Below, in pieces: positions 1 through 8,564 of a stretch of DNA of 34,961 nucleotides (position 1 is its first letter; every line of letters starts with the position of its first letter). The stretch comes from Gammaproteobacteria bacterium (GTDB taxonomy: Bacteria; Pseudomonadota; Gammaproteobacteria; SpSt-1174). The DNA lies in contig JARRKE010000024.1 of the NCBI GenBank assembly GCA_037388465.1, positions 1 to 34,961 of the forward strand, read 5' to 3'. A program made the position numbers and the translations under genes. The notes beneath the pieces were generated by a model. That model was not told the origin of the DNA, ran no database searches, and saw only the letters and a program-made list of their open reading frames with translations.

Positions 1-300
1 GTCGGCAAGAGCGTGACGTTCAGCACCCTGATACCCAGTTCGGATCCCTGTTCGACAGGCGGCAGCTGTTGGCTGATGGCACAGGATCTCGCCTCGGGTG
101 GACGCATGAATTATCAGCCTTTCCACTTGGGCGTCCCCGGCATCGGCAGCGTCGGTGGCATACAGTTCAGTACAGCCGCCGCGGGCAGCCCCAGCTTCTT
201 TGGTGGCGCCCTGGCGGGCTCGACCAAAGGCGGCCAGTTCTATCAGCTGCCATTCATGACCGGCGAAGAAGGACGGAAATCCTGGCGTATCATCCGCTGA
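1..300 (+). CDS. pilY1: PilY1-type pilus assembly/adhesin protein, C-terminal end (partial)
   Basis: The reading frame is open from base 1 and ends in TGA at 298-300, so only the last 99 residues are in the window. The visible part includes TLIPSSDPCSTGGSCWLM, the kind of C-terminal motif seen in the beta-propeller region of PilY1 proteins, followed by a Gly/Ser-rich tail ending KSWRIIR. PilY1 is a large pilus-associated protein of type IV pili that takes part in priming assembly, surface sensing and adhesion; this role comes from the family. A pilY2-like gene and a pilE minor pilin follow on the same strand, the order known from Pseudomonas. The start, the von Willebrand domain and any calcium site lie outside the window and cannot be judged. 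Confidence 0.85.
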   Translation, partial: VGKSVTFSTLIPSSDPCSTGGSCWLMAQDLASGGRMNYQPFHLGVPGIGSVGGIQFSTAAAGSPSFFGGALAGSTKGGQFYQLPFMTGEEGRKSWRIIR

Positions 301-330
301 TCCTGACTTTGCTATAGGAGCAAACGCGTC

Positions 331-681
331 ATGCACAACAATCCACTCTCCAGAATTGCATTCACCTGCATTCTGTTAATGGTTTTTGCCAACGCCTCCG
401 CTATTGACACCATTGGTACGACCAGCGAAAAAATCGGCACCTTGCAGGCGCTGAATTTCTCGGATGCGGTTGTCACGTTGAATGACGGTAGCAGCTATCA
501 AATTGATCCAGGATACCTTGCCGAGCTTCAGACCACGCTCGTTAAGCAGCCGGATGCGTTGAAACCGGGGATGATGGTGCGACTGCATATTCTCACTCTG
601 CCCGCCTCAGGGGGAGGCATAACCATGAAAGTCGTCACCAAGATCCAACCCATTATTAGCCGAAGCACGCCGGGCGAGTAG
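331..681 (+). CDS. Small exported PilY2-like protein
   Basis: This 116-residue protein starts at ATG 331, 30 bases after pilY1, with TAGGAG just upstream as a ribosome binding site. Residues 1-24 form a typical signal peptide (MHNNP, a hydrophobic run, cleavage near NASA). The mature part is a small beta-rich domain (KIGTLQALNFSDAVVTLNDGS) that reads like an OB-like or DUF-type periplasmic fold. There are no cysteines in the mature part. It sits between pilY1 and pilE, exactly where pilY2 lies in Pseudomonas aeruginosa, so I call it PilY2-like from position, size and export signal; I cannot confirm sequence homology. A role in fimbrial biogenesis is inferred. AT content looks higher than in the flanking housekeeping genes. 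Confidence 0.6.
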   Translation: MHNNPLSRIAFTCILLMVFANASAIDTIGTTSEKIGTLQALNFSDAVVTLNDGSSYQIDPGYLAELQTTLVKQPDALKPGMMVRLHILTLPASGGGITMKVVTKIQPIISRSTPGE

Positions 682-746
682 AACAGAAATGACTATTGGT
701 CCCCACCCTGGATACGCATCAATATTGGATTAAAACAGGAGTGCTT

Positions 747-1220
747 ATGCTGTCCCATACGCCAAACCTGCGCCGCAACCATGGCTTCACCTTGATCGAG
801 TTGATGACGGTGGTGGCCATTCTGTCCCTTATCTCGATTGTCGCTGTGCCGGCCTACCTAAACTACGCTCGCAAGGCCAAGCGCACCGACGCCGTTACGC
901 TTTTGCAGGAAGCAGCGAGCAAACAGGAGCGTTATTACACCACCAATAATTCCTATGCCAAAAGCATGAGCCAGCTCGGCTACAGCAGCGATCCGGTCAG
1001 CACATCAAGCAAGGCATATACCGTTTCCGTAACTAATGTTACTCCCGCTGGTTGTACCGGGTTGGCTGGCGCCAACGCCTGTTTCACTTATACGCTTACC
1101 GCCGCCCCCGTTGGCAGCCAAGGCAATGACGACTGCGGCAGTTTTACCCTGAATTACCTCGGCACCAAGGGATTACAAGGCAATTCTCCTTCCGTAACCG
1201 TGCAGGATTGCTGGCGTTAA
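747..1220 (+). CDS. pilE: Type IV (minor) pilin PilE
   Basis: The ATG at 747 is chosen because AGGAG lies five bases upstream (737-741) and because it gives a normal short prepilin leader; an upstream GTG at 696 would add 17 unlikely residues. The leader ends NHG|FTLIELMTVVAILS: PilD would cleave after Gly13, leaving Phe1 methylated and Glu5 in the mature pilin. The hydrophobic alpha-1 helix follows, then a globular head with four cysteines, two near ANACF and DDCGS and a last one in the C-terminal QDCWR, suggesting a disulfide-bonded D-region. The mature length of about 144 residues fits PilE minor pilins. It is the last gene of the cluster and ends at a strong terminator. Confidence 0.92.
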   Translation: MLSHTPNLRRNHGFTLIELMTVVAILSLISIVAVPAYLNYARKAKRTDAVTLLQEAASKQERYYTTNNSYAKSMSQLGYSSDPVSTSSKAYTVSVTNVTPAGCTGLAGANACFTYTLTAAPVGSQGNDDCGSFTLNYLGTKGLQGNSPSVTVQDCWR

Positions 1221-1240
1221 TCTTGATTCCTACCGGATAC

Positions 1241-1268
1241 AAAAAAGGGGCCGCAGGCCCCTTTTTTG
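1241..1268. terminator. Bidirectional intrinsic terminator between pilE and ispH
   Basis: The stem GGGGCC-GCA-GGCCCC (1247-1261) is preceded by six A residues and followed by six T residues, so it can stop transcription of pilE on the plus strand and of ispH on the minus strand. Confidence 0.92.
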
Positions 1269-1286
1269 TTGATGCGTCAAAACCCT

Positions 1287-2162
1287 TTAGTCACCACGCA
1301 ACGCGTTTGGCAAACTGAAGGTAATGTGCTCTTCGCGACCTTTGGCCTCGGATACCTGATCCATCCCTCTGGCTCGCAACGCCTCCACCACCTGCTTCAC
1401 CAGTACCTCTGGCGCAGACGCACCGGCTGTTACGCCGATATGGTTCTTACCTGAAAGCCACGCGTCACGGATATCCGCAGGGCCATCGATCAGGTAAGCA
1501 TTCGTACCGCGTTTTTGTGCAATCTCCCGCAATCGGTTCGAATTCGAGCTGTTGGGCGAACCTACAACCAGAATCAGATCGCACTCGTCCGCCAGTGATT
1601 TCACGGCATCCTGGCGGTTTTGCGTGGCGTAGCAGATATCATCCTTGCGCGGCCCGTGAATGGCGGGAAAGGCCTCGCGCAATGCGTCGATCACATCGGC
1701 GGTATCGTCCATGGACAGCGTGGTCTGGGTCACGTAAATCTCCCCGCCCTGGCTCCGATCATACTGCCCCATGGTGCCTTCCACTTCGGGATGGCCGGCG
1801 TGGCCGATCAACACCGTTTCCCGACCTTCCTTGCAGTAGCGGGTGACCTCGAGATGCACCTTGGTAACCAGCGGGCAGGTTGCGTCGAACACGCTCAGGC
1901 CGCGCCGTTCCGCCTCGTGACGCACGGCCTGGGATACACCATGGGCACTGAATATCACCGTTGCGCCATCGGGCACCTCGTCGAGTTCCTCGACGAAGAC
2001 AGCACCCTTTTCCCGCAAGCCGTCGACCACAAACCGGTTGTGGACCACTTCGTGGCGTACGTAGATCGGTGCGCCGTAGATTTCCAGCGCGCGTTCGACA
2101 ATCTCGATCGCACGATCAACACCGGCGCAAAAACCGCGCGGATTGGCGAGAAGGACATCCAT
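1287..2162 (-). CDS. ispH: 4-hydroxy-3-methylbut-2-enyl diphosphate reductase IspH, with an internal 20-residue gap
   Basis: IspH makes IPP and DMAPP in the last step of the MEP isoprenoid pathway, using an iron-sulfur cluster. The start [14 protein letters not shown] at 2162 aligns with the family N-terminus; a GTG one codon upstream is possible. Cluster ligands Cys12, Cys96 and Cys177 and active-site residues His41, His124, Glu126 and Thr147 are present. The protein has 291 residues against about 315 in E. coli. The reading goes straight from [12 protein letters not shown] to VTQTTLS, whereas E. coli and Pseudomonas IspH, as I remember them, have about 20 more residues here (a strand plus a helix of domain 2). 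The frame is kept. It ends the ribF-ileS-lspA-slpA-ispH string. Function is clear from family; activity of this shortened form is uncertain. Confidence 0.9.
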   Translation of the reverse strand: MDVLLANPRGFCAGVDRAIEIVERALEIYGAPIYVRHEVVHNRFVVDGLREKGAVFVEELDEVPDGATVIFSAHGVSQAVRHEAERRGLSVFDATCPLVTKVHLEVTRYCKEGRETVLIGHAGHPEVEGTMGQYDRSQGGEIYVTQTTLSMDDTADVIDALREAFPAIHGPRKDDICYATQNRQDAVKSLADECDLILVVGSPNSSNSNRLREIAQKRGTNAYLIDGPADIRDAWLSGKNHIGVTAGASAPEVLVKQVVEALRARGMDQVSEAKGREEHITFSLPNALRGD

Positions 2163-2198
2163 CACTCAACACCCGTTACTGATGCATCCCGCCGCAAA

Positions 2199-2612
2199 CT
2201 AGTCTGCGCTCTGGACATCGAGAATTTCCACCCGGTAGGTCAGGGCATGCCCGGCCAGGGGGTGATTGAAATCGACGGTAACGACCTCATCATTCATTGA
2301 TACGACACGCCCCGCCACAGTCTCATCGCCGGGTGTGATGAACTCGATCAACATACCCGGTTCGATCTCGAAGTCTCCCTGCAGATCAGCGCGGGGCATC
2401 TCCTGCACTGCATCCGGGTCCGGGTAGCCGAACCCCTGGTCCGGGTCGATACCCACCGTCTGTTCCTGTCCGGGTTTGAGCCCGATCAGGGGGAGTTCAA
2501 GACTTTCATCCAGGGTGCCGTCTCCCATGACGAATTCCAGCGGTTCCCCACCGAAAGTCTCGTCAGCCAATGTGCCGTCTTCCAGCGTAATGGCATAGTG
2601 CATATACCTCAT
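2199..2612 (-). CDS. slpA: FKBP-type peptidyl-prolyl isomerase, SlpA/FkpB type
   Basis: This 137-residue protein begins MRYMHYAITLEDGTLADETF and contains the split FKBP fold of SlpA-like isomerases: FKBP strands at the ends (DGTL..., VDFNHPLAGHALTYRVEIL) with an IF insert between. It would catalyse cis-trans isomerisation of prolyl bonds in folding proteins in the cytoplasm. The start at 2612 is chosen because its ATG overlaps the lspA stop codon as ATGA, a usual sign of translational coupling; an ATG three codons later is an alternative. The gene lies between lspA and ispH, its regular place in gammaproteobacteria. It is a little shorter than E. coli SlpA (149 residues) because of a short N-terminus. 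Nothing else is odd. Confidence 0.9.
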   Translation of the reverse strand: MRYMHYAITLEDGTLADETFGGEPLEFVMGDGTLDESLELPLIGLKPGQEQTVGIDPDQGFGYPDPDAVQEMPRADLQGDFEIEPGMLIEFITPGDETVAGRVVSMNDEVVTVDFNHPLAGHALTYRVEILDVQSAD

Positions 2613-3079
2613 CGGGCAGTGCGCCGTGTGCCGAATACGGCGTGCAACACCAGAATGGTCGCACCGACGGTAATCGCCGAATCCGCCAGATTGAAAGTCG
2701 GCCAGTAATAACTGCGGAAATACCATTGAATGAAATCGACGACATGCCCGCGCAATACGCGGTCGATTACGTTACCAAGCGCACCACCCAGCACCAGCGC
2801 CAGCCCGAGCGCCATCCACCCTTCACCGGGTTTCAGTCTGCGCAGCCAGATGACGATGATCGCACTCACCACCAGAGCCAGCATGATGAAGAACCAGCGT
2901 TGCCAGCCACCCGCCGCACTCAGGAAGCTGAAGGCGGCACCGGTGTTGAACATCAGATTCCAGTTAAAAAACCCCGGGATCACCGATACCGGCAAACCGG
3001 GCTGCAGCCAGGCAAGCGCCGCCTGCTTGGTGAGCTGATCCAGCACGATCACCGCAAAAGAAAGCCAAAGCCATCTCAT
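2609..3079 (-). CDS. lspA: Lipoprotein signal peptidase (signal peptidase II)
   Basis: LspA is the inner-membrane aspartyl protease that removes the signal peptide of prolipoproteins after Lgt has acylated the lipobox cysteine. The 156-residue protein has four hydrophobic segments (about residues 3-23, 61-79, 89-106, 133-150). The conserved motifs are present: FNTGAAFSF, GNVIDR, GHVVDFI and FNLADSAI. The catalytic aspartates are expected to be Asp115 (VVDF) and Asp133 (LADS), matching the spacing of the Pseudomonas dyad. It starts at ATG 3079, 17 bases after the ileS stop, and its stop overlaps the slpA start by four bases. Length is normal. Confidence 0.96.
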   Translation of the reverse strand: MRWLWLSFAVIVLDQLTKQAALAWLQPGLPVSVIPGFFNWNLMFNTGAAFSFLSAAGGWQRWFFIMLALVVSAIIVIWLRRLKPGEGWMALGLALVLGGALGNVIDRVLRGHVVDFIQWYFRSYYWPTFNLADSAITVGATILVLHAVFGTRRTAR

Positions 3080-3096
3080 CAGATACAGTCTGCCGG

Positions 3097-5910
3097 TCAG
3101 GCGAAGCGCCGCTGCTCACCGGCACCGTCCACGTTGCTCACGCAGCGCCCGCAAAGCTCGGGGTGACTCTGGTCACTGCCGACGTCTTCACGATGATGCC
3201 AGCAGCGCACGCATTTTTGATATTGGCAACGGTACACACGCACGAACACTTCGCCATCCTCACCCAGATCAATTGCAGCGGCATCGGCCGGACGCTCGTC
3301 GGCGGGGCGCACATGCGCGTAGGACGTCAGCAGCACGAAGCGCAGTTCATCACCCAACGATTCCAGCTGGGTGCGCAACTCGCCATCGCAGAATAACTCG
3401 ACTTCCGCATCCAGACCGGAGCCGATTTCGCCGGCGGCCCGCAACCGCTCCAGCTCGCGGTTAACACCCTGACGAATGTGCAGCATCCTGTCCCACCATG
3501 CCGCGTTCATCGGCGCTTCCTCATCCAGGGCGAACAGCGCCTCATACCAGGTGCTGAACCATACCGTTTCCGCACGATGCCCCGGGATGTGCTGCCAGAT
3601 CTCCTCGGCCGTAAAGCTCAGGATCGGGGCAAGCCAACGGGTCAGCGCCTCGACGATGTGGTACATCGCCGACTGCGCGGACCGTCGCGCCACGCTGTCC
3701 TGACGTGTCGTGTACTGCCGGTCCTTGATGATATCGAGATAAAAACTGCCCATTTCCACGGCGCAGAAGTTATGCACCGCCTGATAAATCGCGTGGAACT
3801 GGTACCGGTCGTACGCCGCCGTCACCTGCCGCTGCAGATGAAAGGCCCGGTCCACGGCCCATCGATCCAGCGGCAGCATCTGTTCCGCCGGCAGCAGATT
3901 CTCGGCGGGATCGAAGCCGTTCAGGTTGGCGAGCAGAAAGCGTGCGGTGTTACGGATACGCCGATAGGCATCCGCCGTGCGCTTGAAGATTTCATCGGAG
4001 ACGGTCATCTCGCCGCGATAATCGGTCGCCGCAACCCACAGTCGCAGGATGTCCGCGCCGAGGCTGTCCGCCACCTTCTGCGGTTCCACGCCATTGCCCC
4101 TGGACTTGGACATTTTGTGTCCCTTGACGTCCACGGTAAAACCATGGGTCAGGGCGGCGCCGTATGGGGCCTCACCGTGCATCGCGACCGAGGTGAGCAG
4201 CGAAGACTGGAACCAGCCGCGGTGCTGGTCTGAACCTTCCAGATACAGTTCGGCGGGAAACCGCAGCTCTTCGCGTCTCTCCAGCACGCAGGCATGGGTC
4301 ACACCGGAGTCGAACCAGACGTCGAGCGTATCGGTCACCTTTTCGTAGTCGGCCGCATCCTCGCCCAACAGTTCGCCCGGGTCGAGTTCGAACCAGGCAT
4401 CGACACCGGCTTCCTCCACCCGCATGGCCACCGCCTCGAGCAGGCGCGTCGTTTCCGGATGCAATGCACCGGTCTCGCGATGCACGAACAGCGCGATGGG
4501 CACACCCCAGGTGCGCTGGCGCGAAATGCACCAGTCGGGGCGATTCTCGACCATGCCGTGGATGCGCGCCTTGCCCCATTCCGGCAGCCACTCCACGGCA
4601 TCGATGGCCTTCAGCGTAGCCTCTCGCAGGCCCGCCTGCTCCATGCTGATGAACCACTGCGGCGTGGCGCGGAAGATGGTCGGCGTCTTGTGCCGCCAGC
4701 AATGCGGATAGCTGTGGCGGATCTTCTCTTCGGTCACCAGGGTGCCGTGCTCCTGCAGCACCTCGATCACATGGCCGTTGGCCTTGTGTACCGACTCGCC
4801 GGCGAACAACGGCGTATCGGGTAGAAACCGGCCGTCCGAACCCACCGGATTATCGATCGGCAGCTTGTACTTCTGGGCGACCTGGAAGTCCTCCAGACCG
4901 TGGCCGGGCGCGGTATGCACGGCGCCCGTACCCGCGTCGGTCGTCACATGTTCGCCCAGGATGACCGGCACCTCGCGATCGTAGAAGGGATGGCGCAGCA
5001 TCTGGCCTTCCAGCGCTGCGCCTTTGCAACGCCCGACCACCTGCGCATCCTGCAATCCGTAACGCGTCAGCGCCGCTTCGCTCAGCGCCTCGGCCAACAG
5101 CAGCCGCTCGCTGCCATTCTGTACCAGCACGTATTCCAGCTCAGGATGCAGCGCCACCGCCTGGTTGGCCGGCAGCGTCCACGGTGTGGTGGTCCAGATC
5201 ACCACCGAGATCGGCCCTTCGCCCCCGGCGCCGCACTGCTTGGCGAAACCGGCCTGATCGACGGCCTCGAAGCGCACGTCGATGGCATGCGAGGTCTTGT
5301 CCTCGTATTCGACTTCCGCCTCGGCCAGGGCGGAGCCGCAGTCCACGCACCAGTGCACCGGTTTCTCGCCCTTGAGCAGGTGCCCCGCGGCGATGATGCG
5401 GGCCAGCGAACGCAGGATGTCCGCCTCGAACCGGTAGTCCATGGTGAGGTAGGGATTTTCCCAGTCACCCATCACGCCAAGGCGGCGGAAGTCCTTGCGC
5501 TGGGTATCGACCTGGGTGGCCGCGTAATCGCGGCAGGCCTGACGGAACGTGCGCGCATCGACCTCATGGCCTGCCTTGCCGACTTTTTTCTCGACCATGA
5601 GCTCGATCGGCAGCCCGTGGCAGTCCCAACCCGGCACGTAAGGCGCATCGAATCCGGCCAGCGTTTTGCTCTTGACGATGATGTCCTTGAGCACCTTGTT
5701 GACCGCATGACCGAGGTGAATCTCGCCGTTTGCGTAAGGGGGACCGTCGTGCAGGATGAATTTTTCACGCCCCTCGCAATGCTCGCGCAGGCGGGCATAC
5801 AGCCGCGTCTCTTCCCATGCCTGCAGCATCTCCGGCTCGCGTTTGGCCAGATTCCCGCGCATCGGAAAGTCCGTATGCGGAAGGTTGAGGGTATTCTTGT
5901 AATCGGTCAC
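3097..5910 (-). CDS. ileS: Isoleucyl-tRNA synthetase
   Basis: This class Ia synthetase charges tRNA-Ile in the cytoplasm and edits misactivated valine. The 937 residues match the usual bacterial length. The HIGH signature is HLGH at 65-68 within [13 protein letters not shown], and KMSKS is at 599-603. The CP1 editing domain lies between ([13 protein letters not shown] and [12 protein letters not shown]). The C-terminal zinc finger has two CxxC pairs, Cys900/Cys903 and Cys920/Cys923. The start codon is GTG at 5910. The gene follows ribF after a 59-base gap and precedes lspA, the conserved gammaproteobacterial order. It looks intact and is of the bacterial (non-eukaryote-like) type, expected to be mupirocin-sensitive, though that is inference from type alone. 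Confidence 0.98.
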   Translation of the reverse strand: MTDYKNTLNLPHTDFPMRGNLAKREPEMLQAWEETRLYARLREHCEGREKFILHDGPPYANGEIHLGHAVNKVLKDIIVKSKTLAGFDAPYVPGWDCHGLPIELMVEKKVGKAGHEVDARTFRQACRDYAATQVDTQRKDFRRLGVMGDWENPYLTMDYRFEADILRSLARIIAAGHLLKGEKPVHWCVDCGSALAEAEVEYEDKTSHAIDVRFEAVDQAGFAKQCGAGGEGPISVVIWTTTPWTLPANQAVALHPELEYVLVQNGSERLLLAEALSEAALTRYGLQDAQVVGRCKGAALEGQMLRHPFYDREVPVILGEHVTTDAGTGAVHTAPGHGLEDFQVAQKYKLPIDNPVGSDGRFLPDTPLFAGESVHKANGHVIEVLQEHGTLVTEEKIRHSYPHCWRHKTPTIFRATPQWFISMEQAGLREATLKAIDAVEWLPEWGKARIHGMVENRPDWCISRQRTWGVPIALFVHRETGALHPETTRLLEAVAMRVEEAGVDAWFELDPGELLGEDAADYEKVTDTLDVWFDSGVTHACVLERREELRFPAELYLEGSDQHRGWFQSSLLTSVAMHGEAPYGAALTHGFTVDVKGHKMSKSRGNGVEPQKVADSLGADILRLWVAATDYRGEMTVSDEIFKRTADAYRRIRNTARFLLANLNGFDPAENLLPAEQMLPLDRWAVDRAFHLQRQVTAAYDRYQFHAIYQAVHNFCAVEMGSFYLDIIKDRQYTTRQDSVARRSAQSAMYHIVEALTRWLAPILSFTAEEIWQHIPGHRAETVWFSTWYEALFALDEEAPMNAAWWDRMLHIRQGVNRELERLRAAGEIGSGLDAEVELFCDGELRTQLESLGDELRFVLLTSYAHVRPADERPADAAAIDLGEDGEVFVRVYRCQYQKCVRCWHHREDVGSDQSHPELCGRCVSNVDGAGEQRRFA

Positions 5911-5969
5911 AGGTTGTATCCGGTTGTTTCATTCATGTGGCGGAGCCCATTCGACCCGCCCGGGTTTTC

Positions 5970-6911
5970 TCAGGTCCGTATCTCATGCTCGCTGAAAAAC
6001 CCGTGCGCGTTCTCAATATCACGGGCTATCTGCCGCTTCAAATCATCCAGCGAGGGGAAACGCATCTCCTCACGCAAACGGGCCAGCAGCTCCACCTGCA
6101 GGCAACGACCGTACAGGTCGCCCTCGTAATCCAGCAAGTGCACTTCCAGCAGCTCCCGTTCGCCACCCACCGTCGGCCGGCGCCCGATGTTCGCCACCCC
6201 GAAGCGCGGCGCCGGTGCGGCACCGCGCACCCTGACCGCAAACACGCCATGCACCGGCGTGCAGCGCCGGCCCAGGGAGAGGTTCGCCGTGGGAAAGCCG
6301 ATGCTGCGTCCACGCTTGTCGCCGTGCATGACCCGGCCTGACAGCGCATAGGGCCGGCCGAGCAGCCGCGCGGCCTGGTCGAGCCGGCCCGAGACCAGCG
6401 CGTCGCGCACCCGCGTGCTGCTGATCCGCTCACCGTCCAGGGGGTAGGTCGGCATGCGCTCCACGGCAAAGCCGTGCTTCTCGCCTACCGACTGGAGCTT
6501 GGCGAAATCGCCTTCCCGGTTGTGGCCGAAGCGGAAGTCGTCCCCCACCACCAGGTGGCGGACCCGAAGCCGGTCCAGCAGGATGTCCCGAATAAAGTCA
6601 TCGGCATGCTGGTCCGCGAACGCCCCGTTGAACCGCTGGCAGTAGAGATAGTCCAGCCCCAGATCCGCCAGCGCCAACACCTTTTCGCGCAGCCGTGTCA
6701 GCCGGGCCGGTGTTTGCTGCGGCGCGAAATATTCACGCGGCAACGGCTCGAAGGTCATCAGCACCGCCGGCACCGCCAGACGCCTGGCCGCGCCGATCAA
6801 CTCGGCGATCACCGCCTGGTGACCGAGATGCACGCCGTCGAAATTCCCGATGGTAAGCGCACACCCGTCAGGCAGGAGGTCCTGATTGAGATCGCCTCGA
6901 ATGAGCCGCAT
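5970..6911 (-). CDS. ribF: Bifunctional riboflavin kinase / FAD synthetase
   Basis: RibF converts riboflavin to FMN and then FAD. The N-terminal half is a nucleotidyltransferase with GNFDGVHLGHQ (about residues 22-32, the HxGH-type motif), VVGDDFRFGHNREGD and the SSTRVRDAL segment. The C-terminal half is the flavokinase domain with GRVMHGDKRGRSIGFPTANL. The length of 313 is typical. It is the first gene of the ribF-ileS-lspA-slpA-ispH string. In Pseudomonas the upstream neighbour is murJ; here a sulfur-metabolism module of about 4.3 kb lies between them. A TATAAT box sits about 25 bases upstream. Confidence 0.97.
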   Translation of the reverse strand: MRLIRGDLNQDLLPDGCALTIGNFDGVHLGHQAVIAELIGAARRLAVPAVLMTFEPLPREYFAPQQTPARLTRLREKVLALADLGLDYLYCQRFNGAFADQHADDFIRDILLDRLRVRHLVVGDDFRFGHNREGDFAKLQSVGEKHGFAVERMPTYPLDGERISSTRVRDALVSGRLDQAARLLGRPYALSGRVMHGDKRGRSIGFPTANLSLGRRCTPVHGVFAVRVRGAAPAPRFGVANIGRRPTVGGERELLEVHLLDYEGDLYGRCLQVELLARLREEMRFPSLDDLKRQIARDIENAHGFFSEHEIRT

Positions 6912-6933
6912 CGCTGCCCTGGATAAAAGGGCG

Positions 6934-6939
6934 ATTATA
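6934..6939 (-). promoter_or_regulatory. ribF: Possible -10 box of the ribF operon promoter
   Basis: On the minus strand a perfect TATAAT lies 23-28 bases upstream of the ribF start. No good -35 hexamer is visible at 16-18 bases, so this is a weak call based on the -10 box and position. Confidence 0.35.
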
Positions 6940-7013
6940 TATGAGTGAGGGGTGGGGAGTGAGGGGGATACAGACGGGTTTTTACCGTTCTGTCCGGCCT
7001 TACGGCCTTTTGT

Positions 7014-8336
7014 TCAGCTCAGCCCGTACTCCTTCAGCTTACGGTACAGGGTGCGTTCGCTGATGCCCAGGTCTTCGGCGACCCGTCTGCGGTGCCCTCT
7101 GTGCTGGTCCAGCAATCCCGCGATATGGCGCGCCTCCATCTCCCGCAACGGTAAGGCCTGCTGTGCGCCGCGGGCTGCCGCCGCATTTTCCCTGGGCAGG
7201 TCGGGACACAGATTGAGGTCCTCACGCCCGATTGCGCCGTCGCGGCTCATCGTCACGGCACGTTGCAGCACGTTGCGCAGCTCCCGCACGTTGCCGGGGA
7301 AGTCGTAACGGCCCAGGCATTCCAGCGCATCCCGGCTCAGGTAACAGCGCCGGCCGTTGTCCAGACAGACCTGATTCAGCAGGGTATCCGCCAGGGCGGG
7401 GATATCCTCGCGGCGCTGCCGCAGCGGGGGAATACGCACCGTGATGCAGGCCAGGCGGTAAAACAGATCCTGGCGGAAATCGCCGCCTTGCACCCGCTCC
7501 AGCAGGCGCCGATTGGTCGCGGCGACCACACGGACATTCACCCGCAGCATCTCCCGCCCGCCGACCCGCCGGAACTCACCGCTTTCCAGCAGGCGCAGCA
7601 GCTTGGTCTGCAGGTTCAAAGGCAGTTCGCCGATCTCGTCCAGGAACAGGGTGCCGCCGTCCGCCCGCTCCACCAGTCCCGCCTTGCGGCCGATACAACC
7701 GGTGAAGGCGCCCGCCTCGTGGCCGAACAATTCCGCCTCGAACAGCGATTCGGTCAGGGTGGTGCAATCGACGCTGACGAATTCCGCCTCCCGACGCGGG
7801 CTACGCGCATGAACGAACTGCGCCGCAAGCTCCTTGCCCACACCGCTTTCACCCTCGATCAGGATACTGGCCTGGGAATCAGCGGCCCGGCTGAGCTGCT
7901 CCACCGCGCGCAGGAATACGGGGGAGTAGCCGATCATGCGGTTGCCGCAGGCCGCCTCGTCGCGCGGGGTCGCAAGGCGGTGGATGGACTCTCCCAGCAA
8001 CGGCTCGCCCTCGGGTCCGGGGATGCTGTGACCGAGGATGCGCACCTTTTCCGCCTGGCCGCCGTGATCGTAGTGGATGTGCAGCACCTCGTGGGTTTCA
8101 CCGGTGTTGAACACCTGCTGATGCGGACAGTCCTCGCCATGCAGATGGCAGGGGCTCTCCAGATGATGGGACACCTCATAACAGTGATGCCCCAGCAACT
8201 CGCGATCCTCCACGCCGTACGCCTCGTGATAGGCGCGATTCGCCGCCACGATGCGGTACTCGCGATCGATGAGAACGAACGGATTTTCCTGAACGTCGAT
8301 CAGGGACTGGATGGTCGCGGCCGGTTGTTTCGCCAT
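7014..8336 (-). CDS. fisR: FisR-like sigma-54-dependent activator, probable sulfane-sulfur sensor
   Basis: A 440-residue enhancer-binding protein. Residues 8-110 form a PAS-like sensor domain. It holds Cys52, Cys63 and Cys70, whose 11- and 7-residue spacing equals that of Cys53/Cys64/Cys71 reported for FisR of Cupriavidus, which senses polysulfide and activates sqr/pdo genes. The AAA+ domain has Walker A GESGVGKE (162-169), Walker B TLFLDE (229-234) and the sigma-54 contact loop GAFTGC (209-214), where the usual last residue is Ala. A Fis-type helix-turn-helix (RRRVAEDLGISERTLYRKL) ends the protein. The gene is divergent from the dsrE-tusA-sqr-DUF1641 operon, which has a -24/-12 promoter and two palindromic sites upstream; those sites also lie 19-54 bases upstream of its own start, so autoregulation is likely. 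Sensor function is inferred from the cysteine spacing and neighbours. Confidence 0.88.
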   Translation of the reverse strand: MAKQPAATIQSLIDVQENPFVLIDREYRIVAANRAYHEAYGVEDRELLGHHCYEVSHHLESPCHLHGEDCPHQQVFNTGETHEVLHIHYDHGGQAEKVRILGHSIPGPEGEPLLGESIHRLATPRDEAACGNRMIGYSPVFLRAVEQLSRAADSQASILIEGESGVGKELAAQFVHARSPRREAEFVSVDCTTLTESLFEAELFGHEAGAFTGCIGRKAGLVERADGGTLFLDEIGELPLNLQTKLLRLLESGEFRRVGGREMLRVNVRVVAATNRRLLERVQGGDFRQDLFYRLACITVRIPPLRQRREDIPALADTLLNQVCLDNGRRCYLSRDALECLGRYDFPGNVRELRNVLQRAVTMSRDGAIGREDLNLCPDLPRENAAAARGAQQALPLREMEARHIAGLLDQHRGHRRRVAEDLGISERTLYRKLKEYGLS

Positions 8337-8354
8337 AGGTATGCGCCTCGTTTA

Positions 8355-8371
8355 TGACATTATGTCATGAC
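8355..8371. promoter_or_regulatory. Upstream activator site 1 (probable FisR operator)
   Basis: TGACATTATGTCA is an inverted repeat (TGACA-TTA-TGTCA), and it runs into a second palindrome GTCATGAC at 8364-8371. It lies between the divergent fisR-like and dsrE-like genes, about 110-127 bases upstream of the expected start of the sigma-54 transcript, the usual place for an enhancer site. Binding by the FisR-like protein is inferred. Confidence 0.6.
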
Positions 8372-8376
8372 CTTTT

Positions 8377-8390
8377 TGACATGTCATGAC
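8377..8390. promoter_or_regulatory. Upstream activator site 2 (probable FisR operator)
   Basis: TGACATGTCA is a perfect 10-base palindrome that continues into GTCATGAC (8383-8390). The ten bases ATGTCATGAC occur in both sites, 19 bases apart, and the TGACA arms are 22 bases apart, so both sites would present nearly the same DNA face. Two adjacent copies fit cooperative binding of an activator of this class. Confidence 0.6.
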
Positions 8391-8455
8391 GCATCGCCCC
8401 GTCAGACTTCTCGATCCATCTCCGCATAATCCGCAAAAACAATCGCTTAGCGGTG

Positions 8456-8470
8456 TGGCATATCTGATGC
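8456..8470 (+). promoter_or_regulatory. Sigma-54 (-24/-12) promoter of the sulfur operon
   Basis: TGGCATATCTGATGC matches the sigma-54 consensus: TGGCA at -24 and TGC at -12, with GG and GC correctly ten bases apart. The expected transcript start near 8482 leaves a leader of about 80 bases before the dsrE-like gene. The neighbouring sigma-54 activator and paired upstream sites support the call. Confidence 0.72.
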
Positions 8471-8564
8471 ATCGCCTCAGGATGCAGACTCGATTTCATG
8501 CGCGGTCAGGATCGGCCGCGCCCGCTCAATCGACCTAGACGACAACCCCGAGGGTCTACACGTC

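Noticed and set aside
696-746. Earlier GTG start for pilE
   Set aside because: It would add 17 residues ahead of the leader and lacks a ribosome binding site; ATG 747 has AGGAG.
4900-6129. Long plus-strand open frame of 409 residues
   Set aside because: It lies opposite ileS and ribF, which have unmistakable motifs, and its sequence is rich in Arg, His and Gln, as expected from the opposite strand of high-GC genes.
6971-7012. Hairpins downstream of the FisR-like gene
   Set aside because: The stems are short or bulged and have no T-run on the minus strand, so they are not listed as terminators.
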